Positions 23,801 to 31,310 are shown, counted from the first letter of the stretch. The stretch: DNA of 64,000 nucleotides from Patagioenas fasciata (GCF_037038585.1 NC_092522.1:124478661-124542660); one strand, 5' to 3'. Numbers and translations are program-made. Notes: a model not told the origin generated them from the letters alone.

Positions 23801-26800
23801 ACAGAGGGAAGCTCCCTATCTGCTCCCTGAAGATGTGTTTGTGGAGAAACCCACGTAAGAGCCTGGAAAAGACTGGGAGGAGTGGTGACACTGGAAGCTG
23901 TGCTGCCATCCAGAGACCTGGACAGGCTGGAGAGTTGGGCGGGGAAACATTTAATGAAATAGAACAGGGGCAAGTGTAGAGTCTTGAATGTGGGCAGGAA
24001 CAACCCCAGGTTCCAGTGTAAGTTGGGGAATGAGCTATTAGAGAGCAGTGTAGGGGAAAGGGAGCTGGGGGTCCTGGGGACAGCAGGGTGACCATGAGCC
24101 AGCACTGGGCCCTTGTGGCCAGGAAGGCCAATGGTACCTGGGGTGGGTTAGAAGGGGGTGGTCAGTAGGTCAGAGAGGTTCTCCTGCCCCTCTGCTCTGC
24201 CCTGGGGAGACCACACCTGGAATCTTGTGTCCAGTTGTGGCCCCTCAGTTCCAGAAGGACAGGGAACTGCTGCAGAGAGTCCAGCGCAGCCACCAAGATG
24301 CTGGAGGGAGTGGAGCATCTGCCATGTGAGGAAAGGCTGAGGGAGCTGGGGCTCTGGAGCTGGAGAAGAGGAGACTGAGGGGGGACTCATTCCTGGGGAT
24401 CAATATGGAAAGGGGCAGTGTCAGGAGGATGGAGCCAGGCTCTGCTGGGTGACAACCAGTGACAGGACAAGGGGCAATGGGTGCAAACTGGAACACAGGA
24501 GGTTCCACTGAAAGAGGAGAAGCAACTTGTTGGGGGTGAGGGTGTCAGAGCCTGGCCCAGGCTGCCCAGGGAGGTTGTGGAGTCTCCTTCTCTGCAGACA
24601 TTCAAACCCGCCTGGACCCCTTCCTGTGGAACCTCAGCTGGGTGTTCCTGCTCCATGGGGGGATTGCACCGGATGAGCTTTCCAGGTCCCTTCAACCCCT
24701 GACATTCTGGGATTCTGTGATTCTCCCTGCTCCCAAGGAACTGGTGTCCATAAGATCATAGTTTGGGTTGGAAAGGACCTTCAGAAGCCAACTGTTTCTG
24801 ACCCAAATGACTGGGCACCCTGCTGGCACGATTCTACCCTCTCCCTTGGTTTTTCTCCATCTCTGTAGGTTGAGCAAGAGCCTTGACCGTCTGGGTCCGG
24901 AGGTCTTCTTCTGGCAGAGCAAGATCAGCGAGGTGCTGGGCGGCAGCGGCTACAACTCGGACCGGCTCAGCACACCCTACATCCCCCAGCTGACGGGTAC
25001 ACAGCAGCCTGGGGCATCCCGTGGAGCTGGGAGGGGAGGAAACTGGTCCCAGTTGTGAGAGTGTGAAGTTCTTATCCCATCCATGTGCTTGTTGTGTTTC
25101 TGCTCCCTGTTAGAGGCGCAGCCTTGGGGAAACTGAGGCACAAAGTGGTAATCTGGAGCTGGTTGGGGTTGACATGTGTGGCTGGGTGGAAGGAGCTGTG
25201 AAGCTCGCTGGGCTTGGCTCGCTCCTTGATTCTGCTTATTTGGATGGATTTGGGTGAATGATTAGTTGGGCCACTACCCTGGGGGTGGGACGTGAAGCTG
25301 CGTTCCCGGAGTGGCTCCAATTAGCCCTTCTGCCCTTCCTCTTCCTCAACAGATGAAGATCGGCTGTCCAAGAGGAAGAGCATTGGCGAGACCATTTCGC
25401 TGCAGGTCGAGGTGGAGTCGAGGAACAGCCCGGAGCGAGAGCAGGTACCGTGTTACGCCTCATCCCTCCAGCACCCCTTGCTCTGAGCAGCCTGATGGAG
25501 GGCAACTAAGCCCTCTCTAATTCTTCATTTGGCTGCAAGCATAATTACTCCTCTGACTGCAATCATAACTGAGCCCTGGTGTGTCTGGCAGTGAGCAGGG
25601 TCACAAAGACCCTAAGTCTCCATAACACTCCACTCCAGGTACTGGCAGCTCCTGGCAAGGGGAGCGGCACAGCAGGAAGGGTTTCCCACTGCTGTTTGGG
25701 TAGAAAATATTTATTTTCCCTATATGCATGTTTGTGAGCTACGAGAGCCTTTGGGGAGGTGGCTACTCCAGCCCGAAAAACCATTTAAAAAGTGCATTTT
25801 GCCAGGAAAGATATCCCTGATCTTTGTGTTTTGGTGTAAGAGCAGAATCACAGGATGGTTTGGGTTGAAGGGATCATTAAAGCTCCCCCAGTGCCACCCC
25901 TGCCATGAGCAGGGACATCTTCAGCAGCTCAGGTTGCTCAGAGCCCCATCCAGCCTGGCCTGGGATGTCTCCAGGGATGGGGCATCTCCCAAAATACAGC
26001 CTGGGAATGTGGTTCTGCGTTGCTGTGGTCCCAAAACGCTGTCCTGTGCTGTTTGTTCAGCATCATCTGCTTTTTTCCCCTTCATTTAGAGAGCACCGGC
26101 AGAAGAGATCACGTATGAGACGTTGAAGAAGGCGATAGGTAAGCAGGGGAACCGGCTGGCGTGGTGGGTACGTGTGGGTGCCCTCACCCCAGTTTGTCTG
26201 TGCACACCATGGATGGATCCTCACCACCTCACCATGGCACCTCTGCAGCTCTGGGGGTGTCCCTGGGGGGGGGCTGGTCCAAAAGCCAGAGCTTGGAGAC
26301 CCTCTCCTTGATTTTCTAGTGATGCCCAAATCTGTGCTGTCTGCTGGGGAGGTGGGGACGCAGCACGGGGTGAAGAGCAGCCCAGAACCATCTCTCCCCT
26401 CTGTTTCAGTAGACAGCGTCGCCGTGGAGGAGCAGGAGCGGGAGCGGAGGCGGCAAGTGGTGGAGAAATTCCAGAAAGCCCCGTTTGAAGAGATCGCAGC
26501 CCACTGCGGTGCCCGGGTGAGTCGGGGCTGGGGCACTGGACGTCCCCGTGGCTGTTCTGCTGGGGAGAGGCAAACGGTGACAGTCACAGCACCCCAGGCT
26601 GGTTGGGGTTGAAGGGACCTCTGGAGATCCCCCAGTCCAACCCAGCTGCTCACGCAGGGTCACCAGAGCAGATCACACAGGTGGGTCCAGGCGGGTTTGA
26701 ATGTCTCAGAGAAGGAGACTCCACACCTGCTCTGGGCAGCCTGGGCCAGGCTCTGGCACCTCCCAGCACAGAAGTTTCTGCTCATGTTCACATGGAGCCT

Positions 26801-28177
26801 CCTGGGTTTCAGTCTGTGCCCGTTGCCCCTCACCCTGGCGTTGGGCACCGCTGAACAGAGTCTGCTCCATCCTCTGACACCCACCCTGAGATATTGATCC
26901 CATTGATCACATCCCTCTCAGCTTCTCTTCTCCAGCTCAACAGCCCCAGCTCTCTCAGTCTCCTCATCACAAAGATGCTCCAGACCCCTCAGCATCTTTG
27001 TGTCCCTCCCTGGACTCTCTCCAGTGATTCCTTGTCCTTCTTCAACTGGGGAGCCCAGAACTGACCCACAACTGCAGATGGGGCCTCCCCAGGGCAGAGC
27101 AGAGGGGGAGGAACAACCTCCCTCCACCTGCTGCTCACACTCTTCCTCATGCACCCCAGGTCCCATTGGCCTCTTGGCCACGGGGCACATGTGGTTCTGA
27201 ATTTTACCAGACCACCTTCCTGCTGCTCTGGTGACTTGGGGAGGACAACAGGGTGTTTGTCCCGTTTGTACCACCGTGATACAAACGCATTCATACGGCC
27301 TCTGTGTCTGTGTTACAGGCGACGCTACTGCAGAGCAAACTCAACCAGATCTTCGAGATCACCATACGGTGAGTTGGGGCGACGGCCGAGCGCGCTGTGC
27401 CCAGCACAGTTTGTCAAGCCATCCAAAACGCTGCTGGTGGAGTGGGGGACAACACAAGGCCACTGCTGGGTCGGGGACAACAGGAGCCACATGTGTCCCC
27501 CATCAAGGAAACTCATGTAGTAGGGATGTCCCCTCTGTGTGGTGGCAGAGGGGACAGGGGTTGCTGGGAGCAACCTCTGGTTTGTTTGCCCAAGTTCTCC
27601 TCTGCGGTGGTGGCACCGGGGAAACCTGCAGTGGTGCAGGGATGCGTGGTTTCTACACCAGGCTTTGCTTCCTGCCCAAACCCTCTGGAAACCACCTCAT
27701 CGAATCATACAGTCATTTTGGGTGGAAGAGACCCTCAAGATCATTGAGTCCAACCATTCCTCCACCCCTGGCACTGCCCCATGTTCTGAGAACCTCATGT
27801 CCGTCTGTCCAGCCCTCCAGGGATGGTGACTCCAGCACTGCCCTGGGCAGCCTGTTCCAATGCCCCACAGCCCTTTGGGGAAGAAATTGTTCCCCACATC
27901 CAACCTCAACCTCCCCTGGGCAACTTGAGGCCGTTTCCTCTGCTCCTGGCGCTTGTTCCTGGGGAGCAGAGCCCGACCCCCCTGGCTCCAAGCTCCTTTC
28001 AGGCAGTTCAGAGATCAGAAGGTCTCCCCTCAGCCTCCCTTTTCATCCACCTTCCACCTCTTGTGTTTCAGGCCACCACCGAGCCCCTCTGGCACCATCA
28101 CAGCCGCTTATGGCCAGCCCCAAAACCACTCCATCCCGGTGTACGAGATGAAGTTCCCGGACCTGTGCGTGTACTGA
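2670..28177 (+). CDS. EFR3B: EFR3B, EFR3 homolog B (partial, 20 of its coding exons)
   Basis: EFR3 proteins are rod-like ARM/HEAT-type proteins. They are held on the plasma membrane by palmitoylated N-terminal cysteines and recruit TTC7, FAM126 and PI4KIIIalpha to make PI4P (established for the family). Twenty GT-AG-bounded exons join in one frame to give 746 residues plus a split first codon, ending ...[13 protein letters not shown]-stop. From memory the human EFR3B is 817 residues, and this corresponds to residues 71-817 with no net length change. Diagnostic stretches include [37 protein letters not shown] and [12 protein letters not shown]. The palmitoylation motif and first ~70 residues lie left of the window. 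The acidic, Ser-rich C-terminal tail is intact and no exon is broken. Introns are unusually crowded with CR1. EFR3A is the alternative, but the wording fits B better. Confidence 0.97.
2821..3508. other. EFR3B intron, no recognised element
   Basis: Unique-looking intron sequence; nothing identifiable. Confidence 0.5.
3509..3616 (+). mobile_element. Internally deleted CR1 (type A)
   Basis: The upstream words ggacagactttt and gttgtgataggac are joined directly to the tail aacccaaactgttctatgat, so the whole central ~200 bp of the usual element is missing. Confidence 0.75.
3902..4475 (-). mobile_element. CR1 LINE 3' end (type A), long reverse copy
   Basis: Runs from tail accatagaatagtttgggtt through ctcagcctgtcctcccagca to gtgtgtcctgtgctgaggac and gagcggagcagaggggcag. 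It is one of the longest type A copies. Confidence 0.88.
4476..5429. other. EFR3B intron, no recognised element
   Basis: AT-richer intron DNA. A 187-codon minus-strand open frame (4662-5225) has no recognisable domain and no splice context, so I do not call it. Confidence 0.5.
5430..5850 (+). mobile_element. CR1 LINE 3' end (type B)
   Basis: Contains ggggttcagctggagaacag, ggagccaggggggtcgggct and ggacagacggacatgaggtt; ends ccaaaatgattctgtgattc. Confidence 0.88.
5851..6849. other. EFR3B intron, no recognised element
   Basis: No repeat family or exon identified. Confidence 0.5.
6850..7137 (-). mobile_element. CR1 LINE 3' end (type B), reverse
   Basis: Starts at taggatggtagaatcgtttt and contains cctcatgtccgtctgtccag and ccccacagccctttggggaa. 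Confidence 0.87.
7394..7686 (-). mobile_element. CR1 LINE 3' end (type A), reverse
   Basis: Tail aaccacaggatggtttgggt, body agcagctcaggttgctcaga, ending near cctactcaaaagtctgtccc. Confidence 0.87.
7687..8436. other. EFR3B intron, no recognised element
   Basis: Only ordinary intron DNA, ending in the polypyrimidine tract of the next exon. Confidence 0.5.
8437..8558 (+). CDS. EFR3B: EFR3B coding exon (residues ~122-162)
   Basis: Acceptor ctctcccag, donor gtgagt at 8559. Encodes [20 protein letters not shown] through DDLDIRT, with the final Lys codon split. Confidence 0.96.
8640..8707 (-). mobile_element. CR1 type A, left half of a copy split by another CR1
   Basis: Tail agaaccacaggatggtttgg to cacccctgccgtgagc. 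The rest of the same reverse copy resumes at 9740. Confidence 0.8.
8708..9739 (+). mobile_element. CR1 LINE (type C), ~1 kb, nested insertion
   Basis: Longest CR1 in the window. A decayed reverse-transcriptase end is visible: around 8868-8895 the translation reads [10 protein letters not shown], a mutated form of the LINE FADDT motif. Several stops follow. The 3' part contains ggaggttgtggagtctcctt and ends gacattctgggattctgtgt. It lies inside a reverse type A copy. Confidence 0.85.
9740..9852 (-). mobile_element. CR1 type A, right half of the split copy
   Basis: Resumes at acatcttcagcagctcaggt, the words that follow the type A break at 8707, and ends ccagggtctcaccacccctg. Confidence 0.8.
9853..11480. 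other. EFR3B intron, no recognised element
   Basis: About 1.6 kb without CR1, tandem repeat or exon that I can identify, one of the few CR1-free stretches of the gene. Confidence 0.5.
11481..11630 (+). CDS. EFR3B: EFR3B coding exon (residues ~162-212)
   Basis: Acceptor tgctccccag, donor gtgagt. Completes the split Lys, then [20 protein letters not shown] to NLQHVEETE and a split Ser. Confidence 0.96.
11631..12148. other. EFR3B intron, no recognised element
   Basis: No repeat or exon identified. Confidence 0.5.
12149..12624 (-). mobile_element. CR1 LINE 3' end (type A), long reverse copy
   Basis: Tail ggatcacaggatggtttggg through ctcagcctgtcctcccagca. It stops at gtgtgtcctgtgctg, the same word at which the duplicated intron block begins. 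Confidence 0.85.
12609..12872 (+). repeat. Duplicated intron block, copy A (left of exon 12895-13029)
   Basis: Shares about 90% or more of its bases with 13366-13650. Common words are ctggaggctccacatccttc, ggctgtccccgctgcctggc and cttctcccacccaactgctg. It ends 22 bp before the exon. This copy keeps CpGs that are TpG or CpA in the other copy. Confidence 0.85.
12895..13029 (+). CDS. EFR3B: EFR3B coding exon (residues ~212-257)
   Basis: Acceptor ctttggcag, donor gtgagt at 13030. Encodes [20 protein letters not shown] through NAIKPVL with split codons at both ends. It lies between two copies of a duplicated intron block. Confidence 0.95.
13366..13650 (+). repeat. Duplicated intron block, copy B (right of the exon)
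   Basis: Same block as 12609-12872, with about 20 extra bases around gtgacccgcagccctctggg. No copy of the exon follows it. Confidence 0.85.
14004..14082 (+). CDS. EFR3B: EFR3B coding exon (residues ~257-283)
   Basis: Acceptor tcttccccag, donor gtgggg. Encodes [20 protein letters not shown] to MYSIQ, phase 0 end. Confidence 0.95.
14326..14448 (+). repeat. Interspersed repeat upstream of CR1, probably an upstream CR1 part
   Basis: The words tgcaagtgcttcatctgctc and ccttgtcag..ctgaaatgctgcaagc recur at 22735-22773 and 23009-23095, each time just 5' of a type B CR1. It is therefore likely an older internal part of the same element. Confidence 0.6.
14449..14932 (+). mobile_element. CR1 LINE 3' end (type B), long copy
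   Basis: Starts near ctgggggcagttctgggccc, contains ggggctggagcacaagtgtg and ctgatctctgaactgcctga, and ends aaaggtttctatgattctgt. Over ~200 bp it is nearly identical to the copies at 15925, 23096 and 36060. Confidence 0.9.
14933..15696. other. EFR3B intron, no recognised element
   Basis: No repeat or exon identified. Confidence 0.5.
15697..15832 (+). CDS. EFR3B: EFR3B coding exon (residues ~284-329)
   Basis: Acceptor tctctttccag, donor gtaact. Encodes [20 protein letters not shown] to [10 protein letters not shown] and a split Gly. Confidence 0.96.
15925..16396 (+). mobile_element. CR1 LINE 3' end (type B) abutting a splice acceptor
   Basis: Same sequence as the 14449 copy. Its tail gattctgtgatt ends at about 16395, only ~17 bp before the next exon's AG at 16412-16413. 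Confidence 0.9.
16414..16575 (+). CDS. EFR3B: EFR3B coding exon (residues ~329-383)
   Basis: Acceptor ctcccccccgcag, donor gtagga. Encodes [20 protein letters not shown] to [10 protein letters not shown], split Gly at both ends. Confidence 0.96.
16631..16836 (-). mobile_element. CR1 LINE 3' end (type A), reverse
   Basis: Tail agaatcatagaatagtttgg to caggctctcaccaccctcag. Lies ~55 bp after the donor at 16576. Confidence 0.85.
17329..17440 (+). CDS. EFR3B: EFR3B coding exon (residues ~383-420)
   Basis: Acceptor ttgtccccgcag, donor gtgaga. Encodes [20 protein letters not shown] to IEAGRA and a split Gly. Confidence 0.95.
17441..17899. other. EFR3B intron, no recognised element
   Basis: Starts pyrimidine-rich, then ordinary intron sequence. 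Confidence 0.5.
17900..18066 (-). mobile_element. CR1 LINE 3' end (type A), short reverse copy
   Basis: Tail agaatcacaggatggtttgg to gccaccacctctctggccaa. Confidence 0.85.
18600..19158 (+). mobile_element. CR1 LINE 3' end (type A), long copy
   Basis: Starts near gattctgcccctctgctccg and contains gaggctggaacagctctgct and gttgtgataggacaagggat. Ends aaccatctgtgatttgatga. Confidence 0.9.
19159..19880. other. EFR3B intron, no recognised element
   Basis: Nothing identifiable up to the polypyrimidine tract before 19881. Confidence 0.5.
19881..19932 (+). CDS. EFR3B: EFR3B coding microexon (residues ~420-437)
   Basis: Acceptor ctccgtggcag, donor gtatga. 52 bp encoding [17 protein letters not shown] after a split Gly; too short for simple ORF scans. 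Confidence 0.95.
20169..20341 (+). CDS. EFR3B: EFR3B coding exon (residues ~438-495)
   Basis: Acceptor gatgcttccag, donor gtatgt. Encodes [20 protein letters not shown] to RQKFSSI and a split Thr. Confidence 0.96.
20909..20984 (+). CDS. EFR3B: EFR3B coding exon (residues ~495-520)
   Basis: Acceptor ttctccttgcag, donor gtagtg. Encodes [20 protein letters not shown] then VFMKK. Confidence 0.95.
21262..22057. repeat. ~800-bp homopyrimidine compound microsatellite
   Basis: Almost pure C/T on the + strand, in four blocks: a 13-bp unit tccatttcctcct at ~21366-21503; (CCTT)n, about 29 copies, at ~21504-21620; an 18-bp unit cattcccttcctcccttt at ~21768-21870; and (CTCCC)n, about 20 copies, at ~21909-22008. 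It lies in the EFR3B intron between exons 20909 and 22493. The long reading frames across it are composition artefacts. Confidence 0.95.
22493..22654 (+). CDS. EFR3B: EFR3B coding exon (residues ~521-574)
   Basis: Acceptor gtgtccccacag, donor gtaggt. Encodes [20 protein letters not shown] to LIRLVLAVQ, phase 0 at both ends. Confidence 0.96.
22735..22773 (+). repeat. Left part of an interrupted CR1-associated repeat
   Basis: tgcaagtgcttcatctgctc matches 14333 onward. The match stops at cttctcccacc, where the reverse CR1 begins, and resumes at 23009. Confidence 0.65.
22776..23004 (-). mobile_element. CR1 LINE 3' end (type B), nested reverse insertion
   Basis: Tail aatcatagaatcacaacatg to ggggaagaaattgttcccca. 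It interrupts a + repeat/CR1 unit whose halves lie at 22735-22773 and 23009-23476. Confidence 0.85.
23009..23476 (+). mobile_element. CR1 LINE 3' end (type B) with internal deletion
   Basis: Matches the 14360-14930 unit, but ggttggatct joins directly to cagggacatgg, losing about 105 bp of the usual element. Ends aaaatgattctgtggttctg. Confidence 0.87.
23565..23696 (+). CDS. EFR3B: EFR3B coding exon (residues ~575-618)
   Basis: Acceptor tctctgttgcag, donor gtaccg. Encodes [20 protein letters not shown] to FCQHIHE. Confidence 0.96.
23787..23854 (+). CDS. EFR3B: EFR3B coding exon (residues ~619-641)
   Basis: Only 90 bp after the previous exon. Acceptor tcttctgcag, donor gtaaga. Encodes [20 protein letters not shown] then KP and a split Thr. 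Confidence 0.95.
23871..24724 (+). mobile_element. CR1 LINE 3' end (type C), ~855 bp
   Basis: Begins 16 bp after the splice donor at 23855. Nearly identical to 8888-9739, sharing unusual words such as agaagggggtggtcagtagg. Ends gacattctgggattctgtga. Confidence 0.9.
24751..24796 (-). mobile_element. CR1 tail fragment, reverse
   Basis: Only the tail region, agatcatagtttgggttgga to ccttcagaagcc. Confidence 0.55.
24869..24996 (+). CDS. EFR3B: EFR3B coding exon (residues ~641-684)
   Basis: Acceptor tctctgtag, donor gtacac. Encodes [20 protein letters not shown] to STPYIPQLT and a split Asp. The first ~16 residues are the least conserved part of the protein here. Confidence 0.95.
25353..25444 (+). 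CDS. EFR3B: EFR3B coding exon (residues ~684-714)
   Basis: Acceptor cctcaacag, donor gtaccg. Encodes [20 protein letters not shown] to SPEREQ; a Ser-rich linker after the helical-repeat body. Confidence 0.95.
25445..25842. other. EFR3B intron, no recognised element
   Basis: No repeat or exon identified. Confidence 0.5.
25843..25981 (-). mobile_element. CR1 LINE 3' end (type A), short reverse copy
   Basis: Tail agaatcacaggatggtttgg to gggatgtctccagggatggg. Confidence 0.85.
26090..26138 (+). CDS. EFR3B: EFR3B coding microexon (residues ~715-731)
   Basis: Acceptor ccccttcatttag, donor gtaagc. 49 bp encoding [16 protein letters not shown] and a split Val. Confidence 0.95.
26410..26516 (+). CDS. 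EFR3B: EFR3B coding exon (residues ~731-766)
   Basis: Acceptor ctctgtttcag, donor gtgagt. Encodes [20 protein letters not shown] to IAAHCGAR, a charged helix near the C-terminus. Confidence 0.96.
26590..27245 (-). mobile_element. CR1 LINE 3' end, older subfamily, reverse
   Basis: Starts ggttggggttgaagggacct and contains gtccaggcgggtttgaatgt and ctctcagcttctcttctcca, running to gcctcttggccacggggcac. It is more diverged from the other copies and resembles type C only at its 3' end. Confidence 0.8.
27319..27368 (+). CDS. EFR3B: EFR3B coding microexon (residues ~767-783)
   Basis: Acceptor ctgtgttacag, donor gtgagt. 50 bp encoding [16 protein letters not shown] and a split Arg. Confidence 0.95.
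27697..28040 (-). mobile_element. CR1 LINE 3' end (type B), reverse
   Basis: Tail cgaatcatacagtcattttg to cagagatcagaaggtctccc. Ends ~30 bp before the last EFR3B acceptor at 28070-28071. Confidence 0.88.
28072..28177 (+). CDS. EFR3B: EFR3B terminal coding exon (residues ~783-817, stop)
   Basis: Acceptor ttgtgtttcag. Encodes [20 protein letters not shown] to KFPDLCVY, stop TGA at 28175-28177. The extreme C-terminus matches the vertebrate EFR3 ending. Confidence 0.97.
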
Positions 28178-29341
28178 GGGCGGCCGTGCCGACGGGACCG
28201 AGCTGGCACCAAGGGACCTCTTGGGGACAGAGCGCCGACCCCGCGGGACAGTGGGGGGACCTGAGGCCACCCAAGATCTGTTGGCACCGCAATCCCGTGT
28301 CCTGTACTCTTCTTTTTGGACTCGCTGCCTGCGCAGCCACGTTTCTGCAGCGGTTGGTGGTGCAGGAGGCTCGGGGCACGGTGGCACGGGGAGGTTGCTG
28401 TGATGTCCCTCTCCAGTTTTGGAGAGGAGAAAGGCGATGCCCTGGCTCTGGGCACAGCACGTTGGGCGCGCCTTCCCGGCATAAAGCAAACCCGTTTTTT
28501 AGGGAAATCCCTCCCCACATCATCCATCGACCACATCAAGAGCCCCCGGTGAGGGCAAGGCTGGAGATGGAGGGGGTGAGACTAGAAAAGGCAGGAGAAG
28601 GTCTGGGGTGCCATGTGCTGGAGCCTGGGGCAGCCCCAAAACCAAAACCTGGCTTTGGGGCAGGTTATTGGTGAGGGGACGGTCTCCCCGCATCTTCCCG
28701 TAGCCCCCTGGGTGTGGGGACAGTTCCCCCGGGTGCTCCAAGGTGTCCCCATGTCCCCGATGGAGAGTTTGCCCGGTGGGGGTGTTGATTGTCCCACCGT
28801 GGCGTGGGGACACACACAGCAGCCTGGCTGGTTCCAGGTCACTTGGCGATGTGATTTCTTTGGGAAAACCCACTATTTTTGGGAAAACCCACAGGAATGC
28901 CCAGCTGAGCCCGGAGCAGTGACACAAGGCATGAGCAACCGCCATGCTGGTGAATATTAACTCATTAACCCACCATTTTCATATTTTTGGGTTTGGGTTG
29001 TCACAGTTTTGGGGCTCCTGTCTCAAAGAAAGAATTACTTTTATTTTTCTTTAGCAGAATCGCTTTGCTAAAGTCCCATCTTGCATCAACTGAGCCATAA
29101 CCACCAAGAAACCCCCGCGCTGCAGGAATTAGCTGAGATAAAAGGTGTTTTACAGGGTCCACCCTGCATCTGATGGGCCATGGGTTGCACCTCTTCTTGC
29201 TCAAGGAGCAAGGATTTGGGTTGGGGGAGGATGAGCCCATTGAGAGTTCTGCTTTGGACACACATGGTAGAAAGTTCTGGGTCCTACCAAACCAAAAGTG
29301 TGAGGTGAAGACGGTCGGGATGGGGAGGACAGGTCGCTTGG

Positions 29342-30115
29342 GGGTATTTAGTCATTCACAGAGGGGTATTTGGTCATTTTTGAGCTATTTAGTCATTCAC
29401 AACGGGTATTTCATCATTCACAGGGGGTTTTGAGTCATTCGTAGTGGGTATTGAGTTGTTCATGGGGTATTTAGTTGTTCGCAGGGGGGTTTCAGTTCAT
29501 GGGGTATTTGGTTGTTCACAGGGGGTATTTGGTGGTTCAAAGGGAGTATTTACTCGTTCAAAGGGGGTTTTCAGTTGTTCACGAGGTGTATTTAGTCCTT
29601 CATAAGGGTATTTAGTCATACACAGAGGGTTTGGAGTTGTTCACGGGTGGTTTGGAGTTGTTTACAGGGGATATTCGATCAGTCATGGGGGCATTTGGTT
29701 GTCCGTGGGGGTATTTAGTGGCTCACAGGGGGGGTTTCAGTCATTCATGGGGGTATTTGGTCATTTGCAGGGACATTTAGTTGTTCACAGGGGGGTTTTT
29801 AGTTCACAGGGGGGTTTTCAGTTGTTCACAGGGGGTACTTGGTTGTTCCCAGGGGATGTTTAGGTGTTCAGAGGGCATTTTCAGTCATTCATAGGGGTAT
29901 TTAGTCATTCATAGGGGTATTTAGTCATTCATAGGGGTATTTATTCATAGGGGTATTTACTCATTCATAGGGCTATTCAGTCATTCACAGGGGATATTTA
30001 GTTGTTGTCTGGGGGTCTCTAGTTGTTCACAGGGTATTTAGTCACTCACAGGAGGTTTTCAGTCATTCGCAGGGGGTATTTGGTCATTCAAATGGGGTAT
30101 TTAGTTGCCTGGGGG
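29342..30115 (+). repeat. 20-22 bp minisatellite in EFR3B 3' UTR
   Basis: About 36 degenerate copies of a unit close to ggggtatttagtcattcaca. At 29898-29945 there are three nearly perfect copies. Each unit pairs a run of 3-6 G with a TATTTAG/TATTTGG core. Confidence 0.92.
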
Positions 30116-30677
30116 GGGTCCCTTTCAAGCTCTGGACTCACCACTTCTGTCTTTGTTGAAGAGACACAGAAGGGTCTGAACTGGAGCCGGGGTCCCCATG
30201 TCCCCCCGCTTCCTTCGACCACCACCCCTCTCCCCGCCACCTCTCGCTCCAGACCTTCAGTTATTTTAAGCTGTAATTACACATCGCCTCCCCCTTTATT
30301 TAAACGTGTTTTCCCCCTTGGGGGGCGGGTACAGTTTGCGACCGCCCCGAGGTCACCGCTTGTTTGTGCGCCCGCGCTGTAATCCGGGCTTAGGAAGCGA
30401 TCTAGCTTAAGAGGACAGGAAAAACCAGGGTTTATTTCGGTCCCCGGGCTGGATCACGGCGCTGGCCCCGCTCGCAGCGTGGCCTGAGGGTCTCCTTGGG
30501 GTCCCCATGTGTCTCTGTCCCCTGTCCCCAACCCCTTTTTGCTCCCCGAGTTATGCCCAGAGCTGCTGAACCCCAAGTTTGGGCTGGGGCGGATTTTGGG
30601 GTCGGCGGTGGGAAGGGAGGGTTTGTTCTAATGAAAAAAACCACTAAAATCTTGAACAAAACACAGTAGGAAAAGCA

Positions 30678-30683
30678 AATAAA
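30678..30683 (+). terminator. Possible internal EFR3B poly(A) signal
   Basis: AATAAA followed by the GT-rich word ttgtgtgtcc about 8 bp later. The spacing to the GT element is tight, so use is uncertain. Confidence 0.4.
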
Positions 30684-31111
30684 GCCCGGATTGTGTGTCC
30701 GCAGGGAAAAACCACCTCCAAAACTCTTCAAACCCGCAAAAAAGGTGGAAAGATGAGCGCAAGGTTTGCTCGCCCTGAAGGAGCCGCGGGGACAGCGTGG
30801 GGCGCATCTCGGGGTGCCCATCATCCCTTTTCGGGCAGAAAATACCCCTGGGTTCTGCTCCCAGGACCTGGACTGTGGGTTTTCCCTGTTGTCCCTCTGG
30901 TCCCAACGCTTGTCCCCACGGGGCCGGGGCTGTCACCTCCCCATTGGCTGCATCCCCCGGCATGTCCCACCCTCACCCCCTCCGCATTTTGGGACCCAAA
31001 CTCCACCTGTAAATGTCCCCCCCCCCAACCACACACACAGTGTAAGTGACCTGTTTGTACATCACATTTAGTTTAGATACTTGTGTACCTATAGATGACA
31101 AATATATTTCT

Positions 31112-31135
31112 ATATATTTCTATATAGAAATATAT
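31112..31135. repeat. 24-bp perfect AT-rich palindrome
   Basis: Arms atatatttc and gaaatatat around tatata, embedded in further tatttctata repeats in the EFR3B 3' UTR, followed by a (GT)n tract at about 31211-31230. Confidence 0.85.
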
Positions 31136-31310
31136 CTATATATTTCTATAAGCGGGGCAGTTTTAGGTGCATGTGTGCGTTTCCATCTCTGTATTTCGGA
31201 GCACTGTGGCGTTCGTGTGTGTGTGTGTGTAGCCGAGGGGGAGCGGGTTGTTAAAACAGGGCCGAGAAGCCGTGACTATTTTCCAATGCATCGTCTTAAT
31301 GCCCTTTTCC

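Noticed and set aside
29342-30115. CRISPR-like array of spaced repeats
   Set aside because: The units are degenerate and contiguous with no unique spacers, and the genome is avian; it is a minisatellite.
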